A DNA stretch of 64,000 nucleotides from Dermatemys mawii (GCA_007922305.1 ML677341.1:68630663-68694662), one strand, 5' to 3'. Positions 12,059 to 26,629 are shown, counted from the first letter of the stretch. A program made the numbers and translations. The notes: generated from the letters alone by a model not told the origin.

Positions 12059-12297
12059 CTTAATGACATTATTGTGAGCACCTCTGGGACTGTTATGCAG
12101 AAGTACTTTCTGGAGAAGTTGCTACTTCAGAATAAGCCATTACTTTTTGTTGGTCCCACAGGCACTGGAAAGACAGCTATTACAAACAACTTCCTGCGAC
12201 ATTTACCTCATGAAAAATATGTTATATGTCACATTAACTTATCAGTGCCGATCTCAGCTAATCAGACGCAGGATATCTTCCTAACGAAATTCGAAAG
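12059..12297 (+). pseudogene. dynein heavy chain exon: AAA3 Walker A
   Basis: The acceptor is 'tattctcacag' and the donor is AG|gtaccc. The exon is open throughout (79 codons plus 2 nt) and begins LNDIIVSTSGTV. It holds an intact Walker A loop, GPTGTGKT, about 33-40 residues in, and ends ANQTQDIFLTKFER. The N-terminal LNDIIV and the SANQTQD block are standard for dynein AAA3. Its phase joins the exon at 21535 exactly (AG|G gives Arg). There is no lesion in this exon, so read alone it would pass as coding. It is called a pseudogene exon because of damage downstream. Several substitutions at usually conserved positions (HINLSVPIS where family members have an F-S-A-x-T segment) suggest relaxed constraint. 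Confidence 0.85.
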
Positions 12298-15200
12298 GTA
12301 CCCAGAGTTTTAATTAAAATTGAGTATGTAACTGTGCTTAGTTTACTCCACAGAGATTACCCACAAAATAATATAAAGCACTCTCCTTCAGTTTCTGACA
12401 GAGTAAATGAAAGCTGATTTGTTTCTCCCTGTAATGTTTGTTACTGCGGAAACTACATTTTAATTGTTGTTGACAAACATTCTGATTCATGGGGTGCATA
12501 AAATGGAACAGTCTAAAAAGTATATCTATTTAACTTTTTCTTTTCAATTTTGGCTTTAGGAGAATGAATCCAATGCCTGTTCCTGGGTATTCTTCAATCT
12601 AAAGCATATTAAAGGGAATCACCAGATTGGGTCTTGACTACTAAGAGAGCCATCTGTTAGGGAAAGATCTGAGCAGTGGGCTATATATGGTACTTGGCAA
12701 GACAGAGAGGGCAAAAAGATCAACTGGAAGAATGGCAGCATCCAGGGGATTCTGTCTGGTAAATGGTTAGCTTTCTAGAATCTAAATCATTCATTTTTAA
12801 TTAATCACATGACAGAGAAACAAGTCAAACACTAATTGGCACCATAAGAGAAAGCTTAGTCTGTATTCTCTGCTATTCAATATGGAGAATTTAGCCAGCC
12901 AGTGAGTGCAAAATATGTAACTTTTTATTTGTAAGCACAATACATTAGACTTGTGGGCTCCATCGTGGATACAGATATTAACAACAACCACAAAAAAAGT
13001 AGCAAACTAGTACTGAAAGTTCTCAAAATGCAGGGGTGAGCTGTTAAGAATTACATAAATAGCACTTTTGGTGTTAGAACTTATTGTAATAAAATTCAAA
13101 TGTTCAAGCAAAACAGATCAAGAACCACAGACATGACAAACAGTTGAACTATTTAAAAACAAACATTTCATGCACACATAGTAACAAAAACTGATGTATT
13201 ATAATGAAAAATATTCTACCATTCATACAAAGGGTTAGTAAATGCCATTAGTGTATTTATTAAAGATGCTCATGAGTCATAATTTTCACCTCTTAATACA
13301 TTCAAAGATAAAACCATTTGTCCCATGCAATTTTGTTTCATATATTTTTCTTTATGTGTCCAAACTTACACAATCAAAGGTAAAAAGGTAGCCTGTAAAT
13401 CACATGTGGCAATTGAGCTGACCCGAGGATAACAGAAGCTAAAAGTAAATCTGGACAAAATGTTCTGAATTTAGGTTTTTGACTATATGTTTTATCAAAA
13501 TTTTGATTCTTCAGTTAACAAAGACTCAAAGAATTTTTCAATAGCACTTCCTTGGGTTTTTTGTTTTGTTTTTGGGGAGCGAGGAACAATTTGCCAGGTA
13601 TATACCTCTTGTGAATTTTACAATTTTGAAAAAAAATGAAGTTTGAAAAACCAGTAAAATGTTTTGGAAAGAAAACTGACATTTTTATCTTATTTTCAAC
13701 CAGACAAAAGCAATTGAGGAATATCTAATATGTTATTCCTAAGCTTCTAACAAAAAATGGGTACAATATATCCCTCTGGATTGTAGAATTTCTACATCTG
13801 CATAGCTCAGAAAGTTGTATGGCTTTGAAAATGAGGTAGCTCCTTTTCGTCCAGCTAGGATCATGAAGGGGTATGATATATACTGCAGATGAACATAGTG
13901 TCTGAGACCTGTATTGACAATCTGCATTGTAATTTTGTATGATATTAGAAACAACTTTTCAAAAACATTTATCTGGTATGAATCAATCTTTTATGTTTGT
14001 GTCTGTAAATGCTTTATGAAATTATATCAAAATGTAGTACAGATGTTATGTAGATTCATTTTAGGATTGTTCATCACTGAAGCTTGTAAAAGTAAATAAC
14101 AAAGAGATTATTCTTGTAAGAAAGGTCATCATTGAATATTTTATTAACTTTTTCACAGTTTAGCATCTGGTACTAAAGCATAAGCCTCACTACATGTCAC
14201 TTTGTATTTTATGTACAAGTCAACTAAAACTAGTAATGGATTGTAAAAGTTCTAGGCTGGCATGAAACAGCAGCCAAGTGCAGCCCAGCAATGTAGGAAG
14301 TTATAGGTCTTATGCATGTATGTTATAGAAGTTAGGTGCTCATTTATGAACCAAGGCAACTTCTTGTAGAGGTGGGAGTTATAATATGTGTTCAGCATTC
14401 CAAAGTTAGTTGAGCCATCAACAGAAGGCTGCAGTCAGGAGAGGGTCAGGAGTGTTTTGACTTTAATAGGTTTCAAAAATTAGGAGACACACCCTGAAGT
14501 GAAAAGCAACAACCACATAAAGAAAAGCTTCTGAAAGACCCAAGCTGGTCTGATGTGAAACATCTGCAGTCTCCTATTTAGGAATGAGGAACCTGGGACC
14601 TGTGTGTGAGGTGCCGGGCTCTCTAAAGGATGAATAAGTCTCTGAGTAAAATTTTAAAAGCCAAACTATTGTGAAGTCCAGAGGAAACAATCATCAGTAG
14701 AATCAAGGCAGAAAGGAGCGAGGTAGTGGGAAATGACAGTATGTGGCATTAAAGGCAGACTGGAAGCTTTAGGAGGCTGTGACAGGTGGTACACATCTTT
14801 TGTATAACAGATACAGCCAAACGTGCCTCATCAAAGGGGTTCCTAAATTACATACGGTACAAGACAACTTTCTGATCCATAAATAATCCAACTAAAGGAC
14901 AAACTATCCTGGACCTCATCCAGTGATTCACTCAAATTATTATTTCAATTGAACATCTGACCAAATGACTAAAACTTCCAGGCATTTTATCAATGGACTG
15001 ACAATGAACACCAGAAATTTGACTATATGCCTGGAGTCACACACTGAATTAATCAGCCAAGCAGATTAAGGTATTAAATGTGTCTACGTATTGCACAATC
15101 AAATAGGAGAGAGTCTGTGTAACCAGGAACTCAAAGATTATCCCTTGCTTGGCTAGGAGAGGCAGTAAGAGTACCACATACCTTATTCCTGGCTCAGCTC

Positions 15201-16544
15201 AGATTGTGACTCACCTTATACTCCCTACTGAAAATTTGGGGCAGGAAGTGGGCAGAGCCATGGCTTTATTCAGTGCCAGATTAAGGAATTTTGGGGCCCA
15301 GTGCACAACGGCAATGTGCTCCAAGGGGGTAGGGCGCCACGCAGGGGAAGGGAGAGAGACGTGGTCAGGATCTGCCCCTGGAGTGAGCAGGCCAGGGCCA
15401 GGGGTGGGTTGGGTCCTACCTCCAGGAGGTGGGAGACTCGAGAGGGGGCCAATAGGAGAGTGATTCTATTCTGCACTCACCCTGGAGTAGGTCCTGGTTT
15501 GCAGGGCTGGGCTGGCTCCCTGCTCTGACCACAGTATGCAGGTGGGGCCCTCCCCTTGTGACACCTTGCCCCCATACTGCGCCTCGTTGTTTTGTGTATG
15601 TGTATTTGATTCCTTTCACCCTAAGTGGTGGTTAGAGGGACTTTCTGAGATAGAAGCACTGTGAATGTTATTTAATCTGGTCTGGCTCCACCTCCTTCTC
15701 CCCTTGCTAGTTAAAATGGCTGGCTGAGTACTCAGGACACAGTGAGTTGCTCCTCAGAAAGTGCTGAAGTAACTTATTTCCCTCCTCCCCAGAGCAGCTG
15801 TGCTCTACCTCTTACATGGGACACATTGTAAAGTTACAAGTAAGCAAGTGAAGCAAATCACTTCACTGCTCAGTCCTGTGATGAGTGAACAGGAGTGCTG
15901 AAGAACATTTCTGCTCAGAACAGGAGTGCTGATCAAAGTTCTTCCTACAGCTTTAGGGGATAAAAATGTATGCCTTTCCCTATGCTCCCCTTACCTGGAG
16001 GACTATGGAGAGACACGTTTATCCTTCCCAGAACCGCTGTTTCCACCAGAGACATCTCCAAATCTTACTCAGCCTCCACAGTCACAGAGGGCAAAGATGC
16101 AGCCTGACAAGAGGTTCCCATTGAAATGAGGCATGAAACTGGAAGCTGGTATTCCAGTGAAGAAGAGGGGTCAGTAGGCAACAGCTCCACCACCACAACC
16201 ATCAGTCACTGAACATCTGAGAGATGCCAAAAATACCATTTTAAATCCAACCAATTCAAGCTTTGGGTAGGGTCAGTTTTATCTGAGCCTACTCCTGTGG
16301 TTTTGATTTGGCATTATATCTGATTCTGATTCCTTCCAAACTGGAAGGAACCTATTTTCCATTTTAGGTTTGGCTGTGACTAAAATGTGAAATTTTAGCC
16401 CAAGATGGTGGAAATCATATAAGGATAGCTAATCTTATTTCCACCAGCAAACTGAAATGTGGTCTAGATGAAATTACTATGAGGTGGGGGAATAAATGGT
16501 TAAAAAACTGTACTCGAAGAGTAATTCTCAATTGTTCACTGTCA
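12298..16544 (+). other. dynein intron, no further features recognised
   Basis: Intronic DNA. 15266-15560 is GC-rich and repeat-like, but I cannot name the family. The open frames at 15149-15530 fall inside it and look incidental. Confidence 0.5.
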
Positions 16545-16850
16545 TACTAAGAGGAGTTGCCAGCACTTTGGAGGACAGGATTAGAATTCAAAATGACCTT
16601 GATAAATAGGAGAGTCGTCTGAAATCAGGATGAAATTCGATAAAGATAAGTGCAAAGTACTTCACTTAGGAAGGAAAAGTCAAATGCACAAAATAAGGAA
16701 TGTCTGGCTAGGCAGCAGTACTGCTGAAAAGGATCTGTAGGTTAGAGTAGCTCACAAGTTAAATATGAACCAACAATGTGAGGCAGTTGCAAAAAACGCT
16801 AATACCATTCTGGAATGCATTAACAGGAGTCACATTCCAGACAGAAAAGA
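16545..16850 (+). mobile_element. CR1 LINE fragment (sense)
   Basis: 'cactttggaggacaggatta' and 'tgcaaagtacttcacttagg' belong to the C-terminal part of CR1 ORF2, here in + orientation with broken frames. It ends near 'ttaacaggagt'. Confidence 0.8.
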
Positions 16851-19800
16851 AGGTGCAATCACATCCTTGAGATGCTCACATCAAAGCCTGAATACATTCC
16901 AGGTGCAGCTCTAAATACTGCCTCTTCACCCCACCTCCAGTGACAATGAAGCCTCACAGGACCAACCCATTATGGGGGTGGGAGTGTAAAGAAGAAGACA
17001 TCTGATTCATCCCTCTAGGAGAACGGAAGACCAGAACCATCAAATAAGAAATCAAACTAATTCCCTATTTATCTACAAATCTGTTCAATCTGTCTTTCAC
17101 CATGGTCTCATTTTCAGTTATTTCACCAAATACTTAAAAGCTTTAGACGTTTAGTCAAATACCCAAGTGAAATGGACATTTGATCATATGACTAAGTAGT
17201 TTCATAAAATAACTGTAAAACAATCTTTTTTTTAAAAAAAACTGGGGAGTGGCTGATGAGGAATAATAGGGGAAATTGGCACCATTCTCCATGAGCACCT
17301 TTAATTTATCGTAGGAAGGAGCTGGTTCACAGAATACCAATAGTATTAGATTTCAGGAAAACTAATTTTGGGAAATTTAAAAAATCTATCATGTGAAGGG
17401 CAAAGTGAGTAGCTAATGAAACTCACCAGTGTGGAAGGAATCTGGGGAGTCTTTAAAGGACACCACTGATAAGGTGCAACAGACTGAAAAAAGAAAAATG
17501 CAAGGAGCAGGAAGTGGCGAATATGGTTTCACAGAGACATGTCTCAAATATGGGACATTTTAAATAGGAAATAGAAAAGTAAGAAGGCAACCAAACAACA
17601 ATATGCAGAGGCTTTTTTAATTTATAAGGGGAAAGGCAGCTAATAATTATATTAAGATTACACTTTATATTAAGGTTCTGATTTATTAATGGGTAGAAAA
17701 CATTAATAAATTATTGGTACATGATATAAGTGTGTTACAGAGCTGAGTAATGTGTTAGAGATGGTTATAAGCACATCTGCAGAAGGCATTATTGCTGATT
17801 ATAAACCAAAATTATAAGAAATCTTTTCACCGGTTGAACAGTATAACAATCTATAACAATTAATTAACCATTTGTTAAAAGATATATTAAATCTTTACAT
17901 ACCATTTATGAATGGAAACCTAATATAAAGTGTGACTAACAAAAAACATAATACTTTGCCCATCTATGTGAGGATCCCCATCAGGATATGAGCACCAATA
18001 AATTAATACTCAGAATACTCTTGTGAGAAAGGGAAATGTATTATCCTCATTTTACAGAGAGAGGGAAGGTGAATTGGCTATTGTCATGCTGAAAATCCAA
18101 GACAAAAGAGGCATATCCTCCCTTTCCTGACTCTCAGTTCCTGGTGTTAGCCATATTCTTCTAGAGTAATGATGAAGTAATCCAGGTGACTAGTGGGTTT
18201 GCCACTAGTCCTCACAGAGGATTAATGCCTTGGCCTGTTGGTAGTGAGACACATATTACACTGAAAAAGAAAGAAAGCCATCATCAGAAATACCCTCTTG
18301 ATATTTCTGCAGTGTTATGTCATCCAACCTCTTTCAGATCAGATCCTGATCGTCCAGTTGAGCTAACAATTCCCCAGAATGGGAAACAACAGCCTAGGAT
18401 AGAATTTAAATGAATCTATTTACTGGATTCTCTCATTTTGATAATTATATGATGATGAATTAAAAAATAATAAGAGGAAATCATAGCCAGACAGGAATTT
18501 GTAATAGAGTTACTTTTTATCTATCATGCTTAAAGGTAATTTCTACCACACAGTGTTTTGTGAGCTTGTTAGCACTTTATCAGTGCTTGCAGAATATGGC
18601 AGGCCGAACTGCAGAAGCTACATGATCCCTTAAGACCAATGGGTGTCAGTTACTGTTCCCACATCAAGCAGCACATGTCCTGTGTCTACATGACTGGAGT
18701 AGTGTAGGATGACTCAGAGGATGATCTTCCCCTTCCCCCTGCCCTCTCCAGACACACTTTTAGGCAGGAAGACTGAGCTTTTCATGGCCAAGTAGAAATG
18801 ATTTTCATCATGAAATCAAGCAGGAGATGTTTGCCTAGAAATATAGTCAACTGTTGCCCTTGAATTGCTGTTGTTATGACTCACTTGACAGATTCTGCCA
18901 GTTTTTGCTCAAATGAACAAAAGAAAAGCCCTGTATATATCAGATCATTAGCATTTGAGCATTGGCCTTTGGGGATTCTCCCCATTCCTAGTGATGCCTG
19001 TGCCATCAGCAGGCAAGCTCAGAACAGGCTGGGGCTGAATACTCACCCTGCCTGTGTCTTACCACTCTCTACCAGGTAGATTAGGGGATGCCCCTTAGTT
19101 CCTCCCAATAAATCAAAGATGTGCTGTAAGGCTCTGAAATAGTGGATCCATTCAACCAGTCATCTCAAAGAATCAAAGTTACTATGGTAACCATTCCTTT
19201 TTCAGTTTGTCTGCCTGTAAAAAGTATTATTTTTATTTCATTGCAGTATCTTTGAAAATCACTTTTGAGCCTCTCACCTCAGGATCACCAGTTCACACCC
19301 AGCCCAGACTGGTAGAGAGCAAAATTATTGCTGTCTTGATGCCTTTTTGATGGCCAATGTGAATATAGTTGGTCTCAGTTCAAGATGCAGTGACAAGTGT
19401 CCACATTCTGAAAAATACTAGTACAGTTAGCACCGATTGGCACCCTTATTGGCAGAAGAAATTGGCTAAAGATTTAATGCATGTGAAGAATGTCCACTAC
19501 TCTCTCACCAGCTGAGGTAACTCCTTGTGGTCAAGGGCAAATGTGGAAGCGTCAGCATTTTCTGCCTATGCTGTTCCTGTCTGGTGAGTAAAGAGATGCT
19601 CTCAGTCTCTAGGGCTTTCCATTTGGCACTTTTCAGGGGATATTTTCATTTCGAGTCTCATTTTTGCAAACACACTTTTGCAGCTGCAATTAATTGTGTC
19701 ACATCTGAGCCCCTGCAATTATCTTTGCCTTCAAAATTTCACCCCGAAAAATGGAGAATGGGTCAGGCCTTAATGAAAATCGGGCCCTTTTTGAGCAGAG

Positions 19801-21534
19801 CAATAATAAACTATTTTAGAAGAAGTTTAGTAAAAACAAAAGCCATATTAGTGCAATACTGTTAACTGGTAAACATTAGAGAAAGAGGAAGAGACAGCAG
19901 TAATCTCTGTGTATTACATTTTAAGGGTTTTGTACGGGGCTTTTCTTTTCTTTTTCTTTGTTGAAAAATCCCTCCATTTGTTACATTTCTTCTTATGCCT
20001 GACAAACTGTTATAACCATGTCAAATCATTCATTTGTGATAAAGGAAAGGGTTTTATTTATGCCTCTGAAGTTAGTTGAAAGTCTTAGAAACATGAAATT
20101 TGTAACAAGTTCAAAACAGGTGAATTACACTCCAAGTAAGTGTTGGCAGCTCTTTATCTTTTCCTTGTTTTCCATATTTAATTCCACCCTTGAAGTGTGG
20201 AATATGCATCATTTCCCCCTCATCTCTCTCTGGTTCACATCAAGTGAAGTGTTTTGAATTAATTATGTTAAATTATTAATAGCTCATGATTTGAAAACAT
20301 TACAGGATTTGAGTAATGTGGTATCAGGCACCGTATGATAATTCTGTGGTTTTCATTCACTTCCAGTTGATAGGTAAAAATGATGGCTGTATTCCAGAAG
20401 CATTGAATTCAGTTCATTGTGAAACTGTGATGACTAGAAGCCATTAAAACCTATTTTACATTTGAAGAAAACCTCATCTTCAAACCTGAGAAGAAAAAAA
20501 GAGAAACCTTTTGCAAGTGATTCAGAGGGACTAGAGATTAACCAGAGGGACTAGAGATTGACTAGATCCCTTTGCAGTTCTGGGCACTCTCCATTTCTTC
20601 TCCTGCTTATTTCTCCAACACTGACTTCTGTCCTTGCATTATAATGACCCTCCTTCCAGCATGGACAGTATGGACATGGCTATCTTTAGAGCTCCAAATC
20701 ACTTCTCCAAGTACTAGCCAGAAGGGGTTGTTTGAGTGTGATGAGAAGCTCTCCCTTGCCCACCTTTTTCAACACCCTGTGTCCCCCAAATGTGAGCATA
20801 GTATCATTTTGCTGATGACCATAATAGGTTTTCTAGAAATAATACAAGTTCCTACAGAGCATTTAATTAAAATTAGTCCTTATACTGTGTACTGAAATGG
20901 AAGGTGTAATATCCCAACCTTTTCCATTTAGGCTGTTGTTTCACAGTGTCACAGGTGTTCTTGTTGTAATCAGGACACAAACTGGCAGAACAGAAGCAAT
21001 CTGCTCTGTGGTTTCCTCTATTTCAAGTTCTCATAGTCTCGTAATTAGATCGAGTGAATGCAGTTCCTCAGCAGTAACCCGGCACACTGTGATACACTTT
21101 GGAGTGAGTCATACCATTAGAACAAAGTTCTTAGCTCAGGGTGCCAAAGTGCCTACTGTCGGTGCAATGCTGCAGTTCATTTGTTATTATCCCTCTTGCT
21201 TAATTAATTCCATTTAATGGCAGCAGAATTTTGTTGACACTCTTTAACAAAGGATTTAACTGGAATAGTTTTATTAGCTTGTTTACTTCAGAATGGCTTG
21301 CCATCTTTGATTAAACTCCATGTGGATTTATAACTATGTCCGCCCCATGTTTCTGTGACCTTTAAGGCACATCTGATAAAAAATAAAAGGTCATGGATTC
21401 CAAAAGGATCGGTTCTAATAATAATGTTAGGCAGGTTCCCCTTAAAATGTGTGTTTTCCTTTTCTTTTTTTTTCCTGCTGTTTCAAACGAAGATGAAAAT
21501 TAACATGAATAAAATTAATGGTTTAATTTTGCAG
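16851..21534 (+). other. dynein intron, continued
   Basis: Mostly unique AT-rich sequence. A small direct duplication 'cagagggactagagatt' occurs twice at 20525-20560. No exon recognised between the two AAA3 exons, and their phases join directly. The 3' end is a long pyrimidine stretch, then 'ttttgcag'. Confidence 0.5.
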
Positions 21535-21684
21535 GAGAAAGAAGAGGGTTTACAGTGCTCCACTAGGGAAAAGGGCTTTTGTCTTTGTTGATGACCTAAA
21601 CATGCCTGCCAAGGAGAAATATGGTGCCCAGCCTCCCATTGAACTGCCGCAGCAATGGATTGACCATGGCTACTGGTTTGACAG
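21535..21684 (+). pseudogene. dynein heavy chain exon: AAA3 Walker B
   Basis: The acceptor is 'ttaattttgcag' and the donor AG|gtgcaa. 150 nt, open throughout. It reads [20 protein letters not shown], followed by [20 protein letters not shown] and [10 protein letters not shown] after joining. [10 protein letters not shown] is the Walker B region. YGAQPPIEL and [10 protein letters not shown] are strongly conserved in DNAH3/7/12-type chains. One odd residue is Pro in ELPQQW, where the family has Leu (ELLRQW), probably disturbing a helix. The phases at both ends agree with the exons at 12059 and 31843. Confidence 0.87.
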
Positions 21685-22523
21685 GTGCAATAAATATTAA
21701 TTAGTGTGCTTGGCTACAGAGGAGTAATGATATACACTGTTTCTCTGAAGCGTTAAATTGTAGTGTTAGTCTTTTATAATTCTTCATCTTCTCAGTCACA
21801 ACAGGAAAACATTTTGAGTTACACGATTCCCTGTATAGGAAAAGTAATAAAGGTTTATATGTTGCAGTGAATTACAGCAAACAAAATGCAAGCCTATAGC
21901 TGAGAGTGACACAACATGCATTTTCATGTTTTTAAGAAAACACCATTAGTATTTAAGCTGTTACAAAACTGTTAAAAATACATTTTTATTTCTCATTTGT
22001 TAAGGACTGAAACTGAAACATTTGTCTTTCAATGAATGATTTCATTTAAGGTTAAAATGTAGTTGAAAACACTTTTCTATTTTGTACCCAGTGTTTAGAG
22101 GAGCAGTGTAAAATAGAGCTATGGTTGTTTTTCTTTTTACATGATTTGGTCGAATATTGTTGTTGGAAAGACTTCAGCATCTTTATGTAGATGCATCAAG
22201 ATGCATCAAGTTATGTAGTTTAAGAGCAAGCCTAGCAAATGTATAAATATTTTTTAAACTCTAGTAGTGGAAAAGTACAAAACAGCCATGGAGGCTCTAT
22301 TAAGTGCTTTAATGTTAGTCGAAAGGAGCAATGCTTTATACAGAGATTTTTAATGGCTTTTTTAAATGATTTAAATATATATATATGAAGTATGAACAAA
22401 ACAACTACTATTTACTAGGACAAAGTAGCATTAATTAAAAATTGGTATTTTCTGAATCATTCTTTATCATAGATAACACATACTTAAAGCTTCTCTAGGA
22501 ACTAATTTGCCAGAATATCATTA
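21685..22523 (+). other. dynein intron segment
   Basis: AT-rich with a short (TA)n near 22375-22386 and a direct repeat of 'agatgcatca' near 22189-22210. Nothing else recognised. Confidence 0.5.
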
Positions 22524-22723
22524 CAGCCGCTCCCCGATTTACGAAAATCCGAGTTACACAAATCCGCACTTACAGAAAAAGCTCCATAAGCTAGAAATAG
22601 GAGGTTTTTGTTGTTGTTGTTGTTTTTTGCGTAATGGTCGGAGATACATTTCCGACTTATGCAAAATTCGAGTTACAGAATGTGTTCCGGAACAGAATGC
22701 TTGCGTAAGTTGGAGTGCATCTG
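22524..22723. mobile_element. Tigger/mariner-type MITE
   Basis: 200 bp. Left end 'cagccgctccccgatttacg', right end 'cgtaagttggagtgcatctg'. The ends are imperfect inverted repeats starting CAG and ending CTG, flanked on both sides by TA (22522-22523 and 22724-22725), the Tc1/mariner target duplication. The interior repeats words such as 'cgagttac' and carries a (TTG)n run. Confidence 0.7.
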
Positions 22724-25700
22724 TACATGTTTTCATTTATTGAAGATCTTGTATTCTAATGAAATGTTTGAAGTTTTTATTTGTCACGCTTTGCCTGTGT
22801 GCTCTTTGCACACCCTAAAATGGAAAGGCCTGAAACTTGGCGTGTGTCTGAGCCTGGCAAGGAACTTCTGCCCTTCCTCTCCACCTCAGTGCAGGTACAC
22901 AAATGATTTAAATCTTCTAATCTGCTTTTCTGTGATACAACTGCAAAAAATAAAGAGACAACATGATAGTAATTCAGGTAATTTCAAATGTGCTGTTTTC
23001 TCCAAGCTATAAAATGCATGCCCAAATTGAAACTGAACTTGCAGTTTACCACATCAGTAGAAGGGGTGCAGTATTTGATACAGATGAGGTACTGCACTTT
23101 GAAAATAGTGACTGAGCATATACATTAACGACTTACAAAAATCTTTTCTCTCCCCTCCTCGCATCCCCACTATTTCTAATGAATACAGCACAAGTCCCAT
23201 TTACTTCAGTCGGAAAATGACACTTTAGCTGTTAGAAACATTCTTGTTATCTGCTGTATAAGCCATAAGCAAGAGTTTTGGGTGAGGTGGATATGAGGCA
23301 TTAGGCACCAGGCGTGCTGTAAGACTGGTTCTTTTTTTCCTTTTTCTTCTTCTTCCTTATGACAGTCCATAACAAGCGAATATTTGCTGATGCTATCTGA
23401 CAACATAGCCACAGGAGCAAGCATCTGAGGTATTGCTAGTATCTTCTCACTGCCCAAGAAGGCCATGGTTTTCTAAGGTGGTCAAAGTATTGTTGGCAAA
23501 GCCATTAAGAATGCCTGATGGGAGAGATCTGCTGGCACAAGGCCCTGTACTTCATCAGAGTCCAACCTTTTCTATCAGCCCAGTTTCAGTAGCCTTTTTG
23601 TCTCTTAATGTCAACTTCCTGACTTCAGAACAAAGAATGTCTGTGCTAGGAATTCTATCACTTGAACATCATGTGCAATACACAAAGACAAACTGGAATT
23701 CAATCTTCAGAGTTTCTCTCAAAGGTGACTACAGAATTCCATAACTCCCAGGGATTGTTATTTCCTTCTGCTTGCCTAAATCCTGTATCTGAGAAGGCAA
23801 GGTTCTTCCATGAATTGACATCAGGAAGGCAGCCTAGGTCTACCTGGAGAGGACTAGGCTGTCTCAGAAGGTCCTTCAGCCTTCTTTTTTCTTTTCTTTC
23901 TTCGATGCAGCAGACAAAAGATATCTACTCTACTATTGCTAAATAGTTCTGTCACTGCAATGGAGAATTCCAACTAAGTAAAAGGTTTACCACCAGTACC
24001 ACCGCCCTACTGCCCACCCCAGAATCAAGGCATACGCTACAGGATAAATGGTCATCTTGTGTGCTGAAAAGGCCTCCTCAACTGTGGATGAAATATGTAA
24101 AGCAGTAACACAATCATTCACCCTTTATGTTACATTACAAGATGGATATATCAGTTTCCTCTGATTTGGAAGGAGAATCATCCATATCTAGTACAGGCCT
24201 GACTTTGGAAAGTATAGTCTTCATTGATTGGTAACTTGTAAGTATGTTTATCTTGTCTGTCATTTTTATAGTGTTTTCTCCCTCCCTAAACTACATATTG
24301 ACCTTATTGTTTACTACTTCCCTGTAGTGAAACCTGGAGACAGAAAAAATGTCTTACCTTTTAGTTTCTATTGTTCTGCAAAGAGTTATCACAAATCTCT
24401 GGTTACTGATGGGCACCTCCTGCTGTTTAGGTACTGCAAATTCCACAGTGTAGCCTAAAGGCTGCTCCCAATTTCAGCAGCTGTAGTAGTCCCTTAAGGA
24501 TCCTTGTGCCAGTTTACGACTGCTGGAGTGCATAGTGCTTTGGCTTGACTTCTTCCTGCTCCCAGCCTGGCCAGGGAACACCCCCAATACCTGGGGCAAT
24601 GGGAGAAGCAGGTGGTGTATTTCCATCTATGCCAGCCTTACTCCACCTAAAGATGCCTCAAGGAAAGCCCTTGCTGTCATGTTAGAATGGCTCTTTCCCC
24701 TTTGTGCTGCCAGAGCAGTGCAAAGGGGCTACAGCCAGTATCTGGTTTCTGGCCCTTGGAATATATCCATCTAGCAGGAAGCTGGGGGCGGGGGGCAGGT
24801 CATTTGGTCGTATTCCCCTGACTGAGTGCTCTGATCCATCTGCCTCCACAGCATAAGGAAGGCTGCACCCTCTAGAGAGGATTGTGAATGATCTCTGTAT
24901 GAGAGAAGAAATTAACGAGCACGGCTCACTTTCCTAGAGATCAAGCTGATATGCCTTTTAATTCCTTTTTTGTCATCTGTTTAAAGTCCACTGAGAACAC
25001 ATGAGGTGCACCTCTATTTGTTTCTCTAGGTTTACTTGTTTGTATCTGTATTTAACACATTTACAATGTCTATTGGGGGTAGGACTCCTAAATATGCTAA
25101 TGAATGCTTTGAAGAGCACACAAAAACACAAAAGCCGTGCAAAAGCTGGGAGTGGGAGGGGAAACTAAAAGTACTCTTATGAGGGAACAAAGATCTTCAT
25201 TTGGAACCAGGAAGTCTGATGTGCTGTAATCAAATGCACTGCCAACTTAACACAGGTGTACACCACACGAGTAGTTGAATAAATCTGATTATGAGAGGTA
25301 TCATCGTGCTCCTGTATTAGCAGTGCATTCATCCTGAAGTTCATTTGTGCACCTGTTATATACTTGGGTCTCTGCATTCTAGCAAGTTTAAGATATTTAA
25401 GCAGTTGAGCATCTACATCTAGTAAACCATATGTTACAACGAGGCTATGAGACAGGAAGAGAAAGATGTCAAGATGTGCTCAACTGAGGTAAAGTGCTGA
25501 ATGTTCTGAGAAGCACAGAATTAGACTTGAGTTGTGTTGATGATAAGGAAAAAATGCTGCCTAGATGCAGGCAGAATGAGATGGGTAATTTTCCAATATC
25601 CATGAGAAATGAGGAACTTCCAACACATCTCTGTTTTTTTAATACTAGAAATTAATTTCTTTTCACAAACATTGTTTCTCTCTACAGGGGCATATGCACT

Positions 25701-26629
25701 TGTATGTTCAAGGATTGTTTTACAGACATAATTCCTGAAGGAAGGATCTATCAAAAAGCTGCATGTTAAATTCCCACCTGAACACAGTCAAGCTTGTCTT
25801 CAGTTTGATTGCTTCAAGTAACCAGTCCCCCAGGGTCCAGCCCGCTGAGAGCAGTCTTCCCCCAACTCTTTAAACCTGGGTCTCTTCATTTCCATGGTCC
25901 CACTGAAACACTATAGTCTTGGAAGGAGGCGATGATCCCTGTGATAGTCCAACCCCAATCTCTAAAGTGCTTTTATTGAATATGACCTAGATTTTGATTT
26001 CTGATCCAAAAGCAGTGGAGTTTGCAAAACAAAGGTAAAGATGTGTCCACCTTGGCTTTTGCTGCTTGTGGGACTGGTTGGTGCTGCATGCCACACCAAT
26101 TACAACCTTTTTTGAAAAGGTCATATTCCACTCTAGGTGTAGAGTGTGTTGTGGTGGCTCAGGCCTGGAAAAGACACAAAGATGGGTCACAGTCCTCATC
26201 TGAGAGGAGACGTTTGTTGGTCATTCAAAGTTGGAAAAAAGCTTTCCTAACCATTCTGGCAATCTGCATCCAGGAATCCAGCATGATCACACAACACTGA
26301 CAACCTCATCATAGACAAGGGACTGGATTCTTGCAAGTTCTTCAAAGTATTTTCTCCTTCCTACAAACATCACTTGCATCTTTCCTGGGTTTTAGCTTGA
26401 CCCAACTGTTCTTCATCCATCAGCTTCTTTCTTCCAGGCATGGAACACTTTCGTGACGGCTGTATCAGAGAAAAAGGAGATCTACAGTATTTGGTACTCT
26501 GCATGTAGATGGCAAATGCTGAGTCTGTAGTTTCTCATGATTATTCATGTAGATATTAAAGAGGAGGGGAGAGAGAATTGAGCCACGTGGAAGAAATCCA
26601 CATTATAGTGGCCATAGTGTCAAGGAGCA
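22724..26629 (+). other. dynein intron, no exon recognised
   Basis: Several 60-110-codon open frames with no family match. 24462-24870 is GC-richer and looks like an old interspersed repeat. Nothing else is supported. Confidence 0.4.

Noticed and set aside
12074..12313. A short gene starting with GTG at 12074
   Set aside because: The block is an internal dynein exon bounded by splice sites; it is not an independent start.
15149..15530. Overlapping GC-rich open frames
   Set aside because: They lie in a repeat-like GC-rich block, with no motif.
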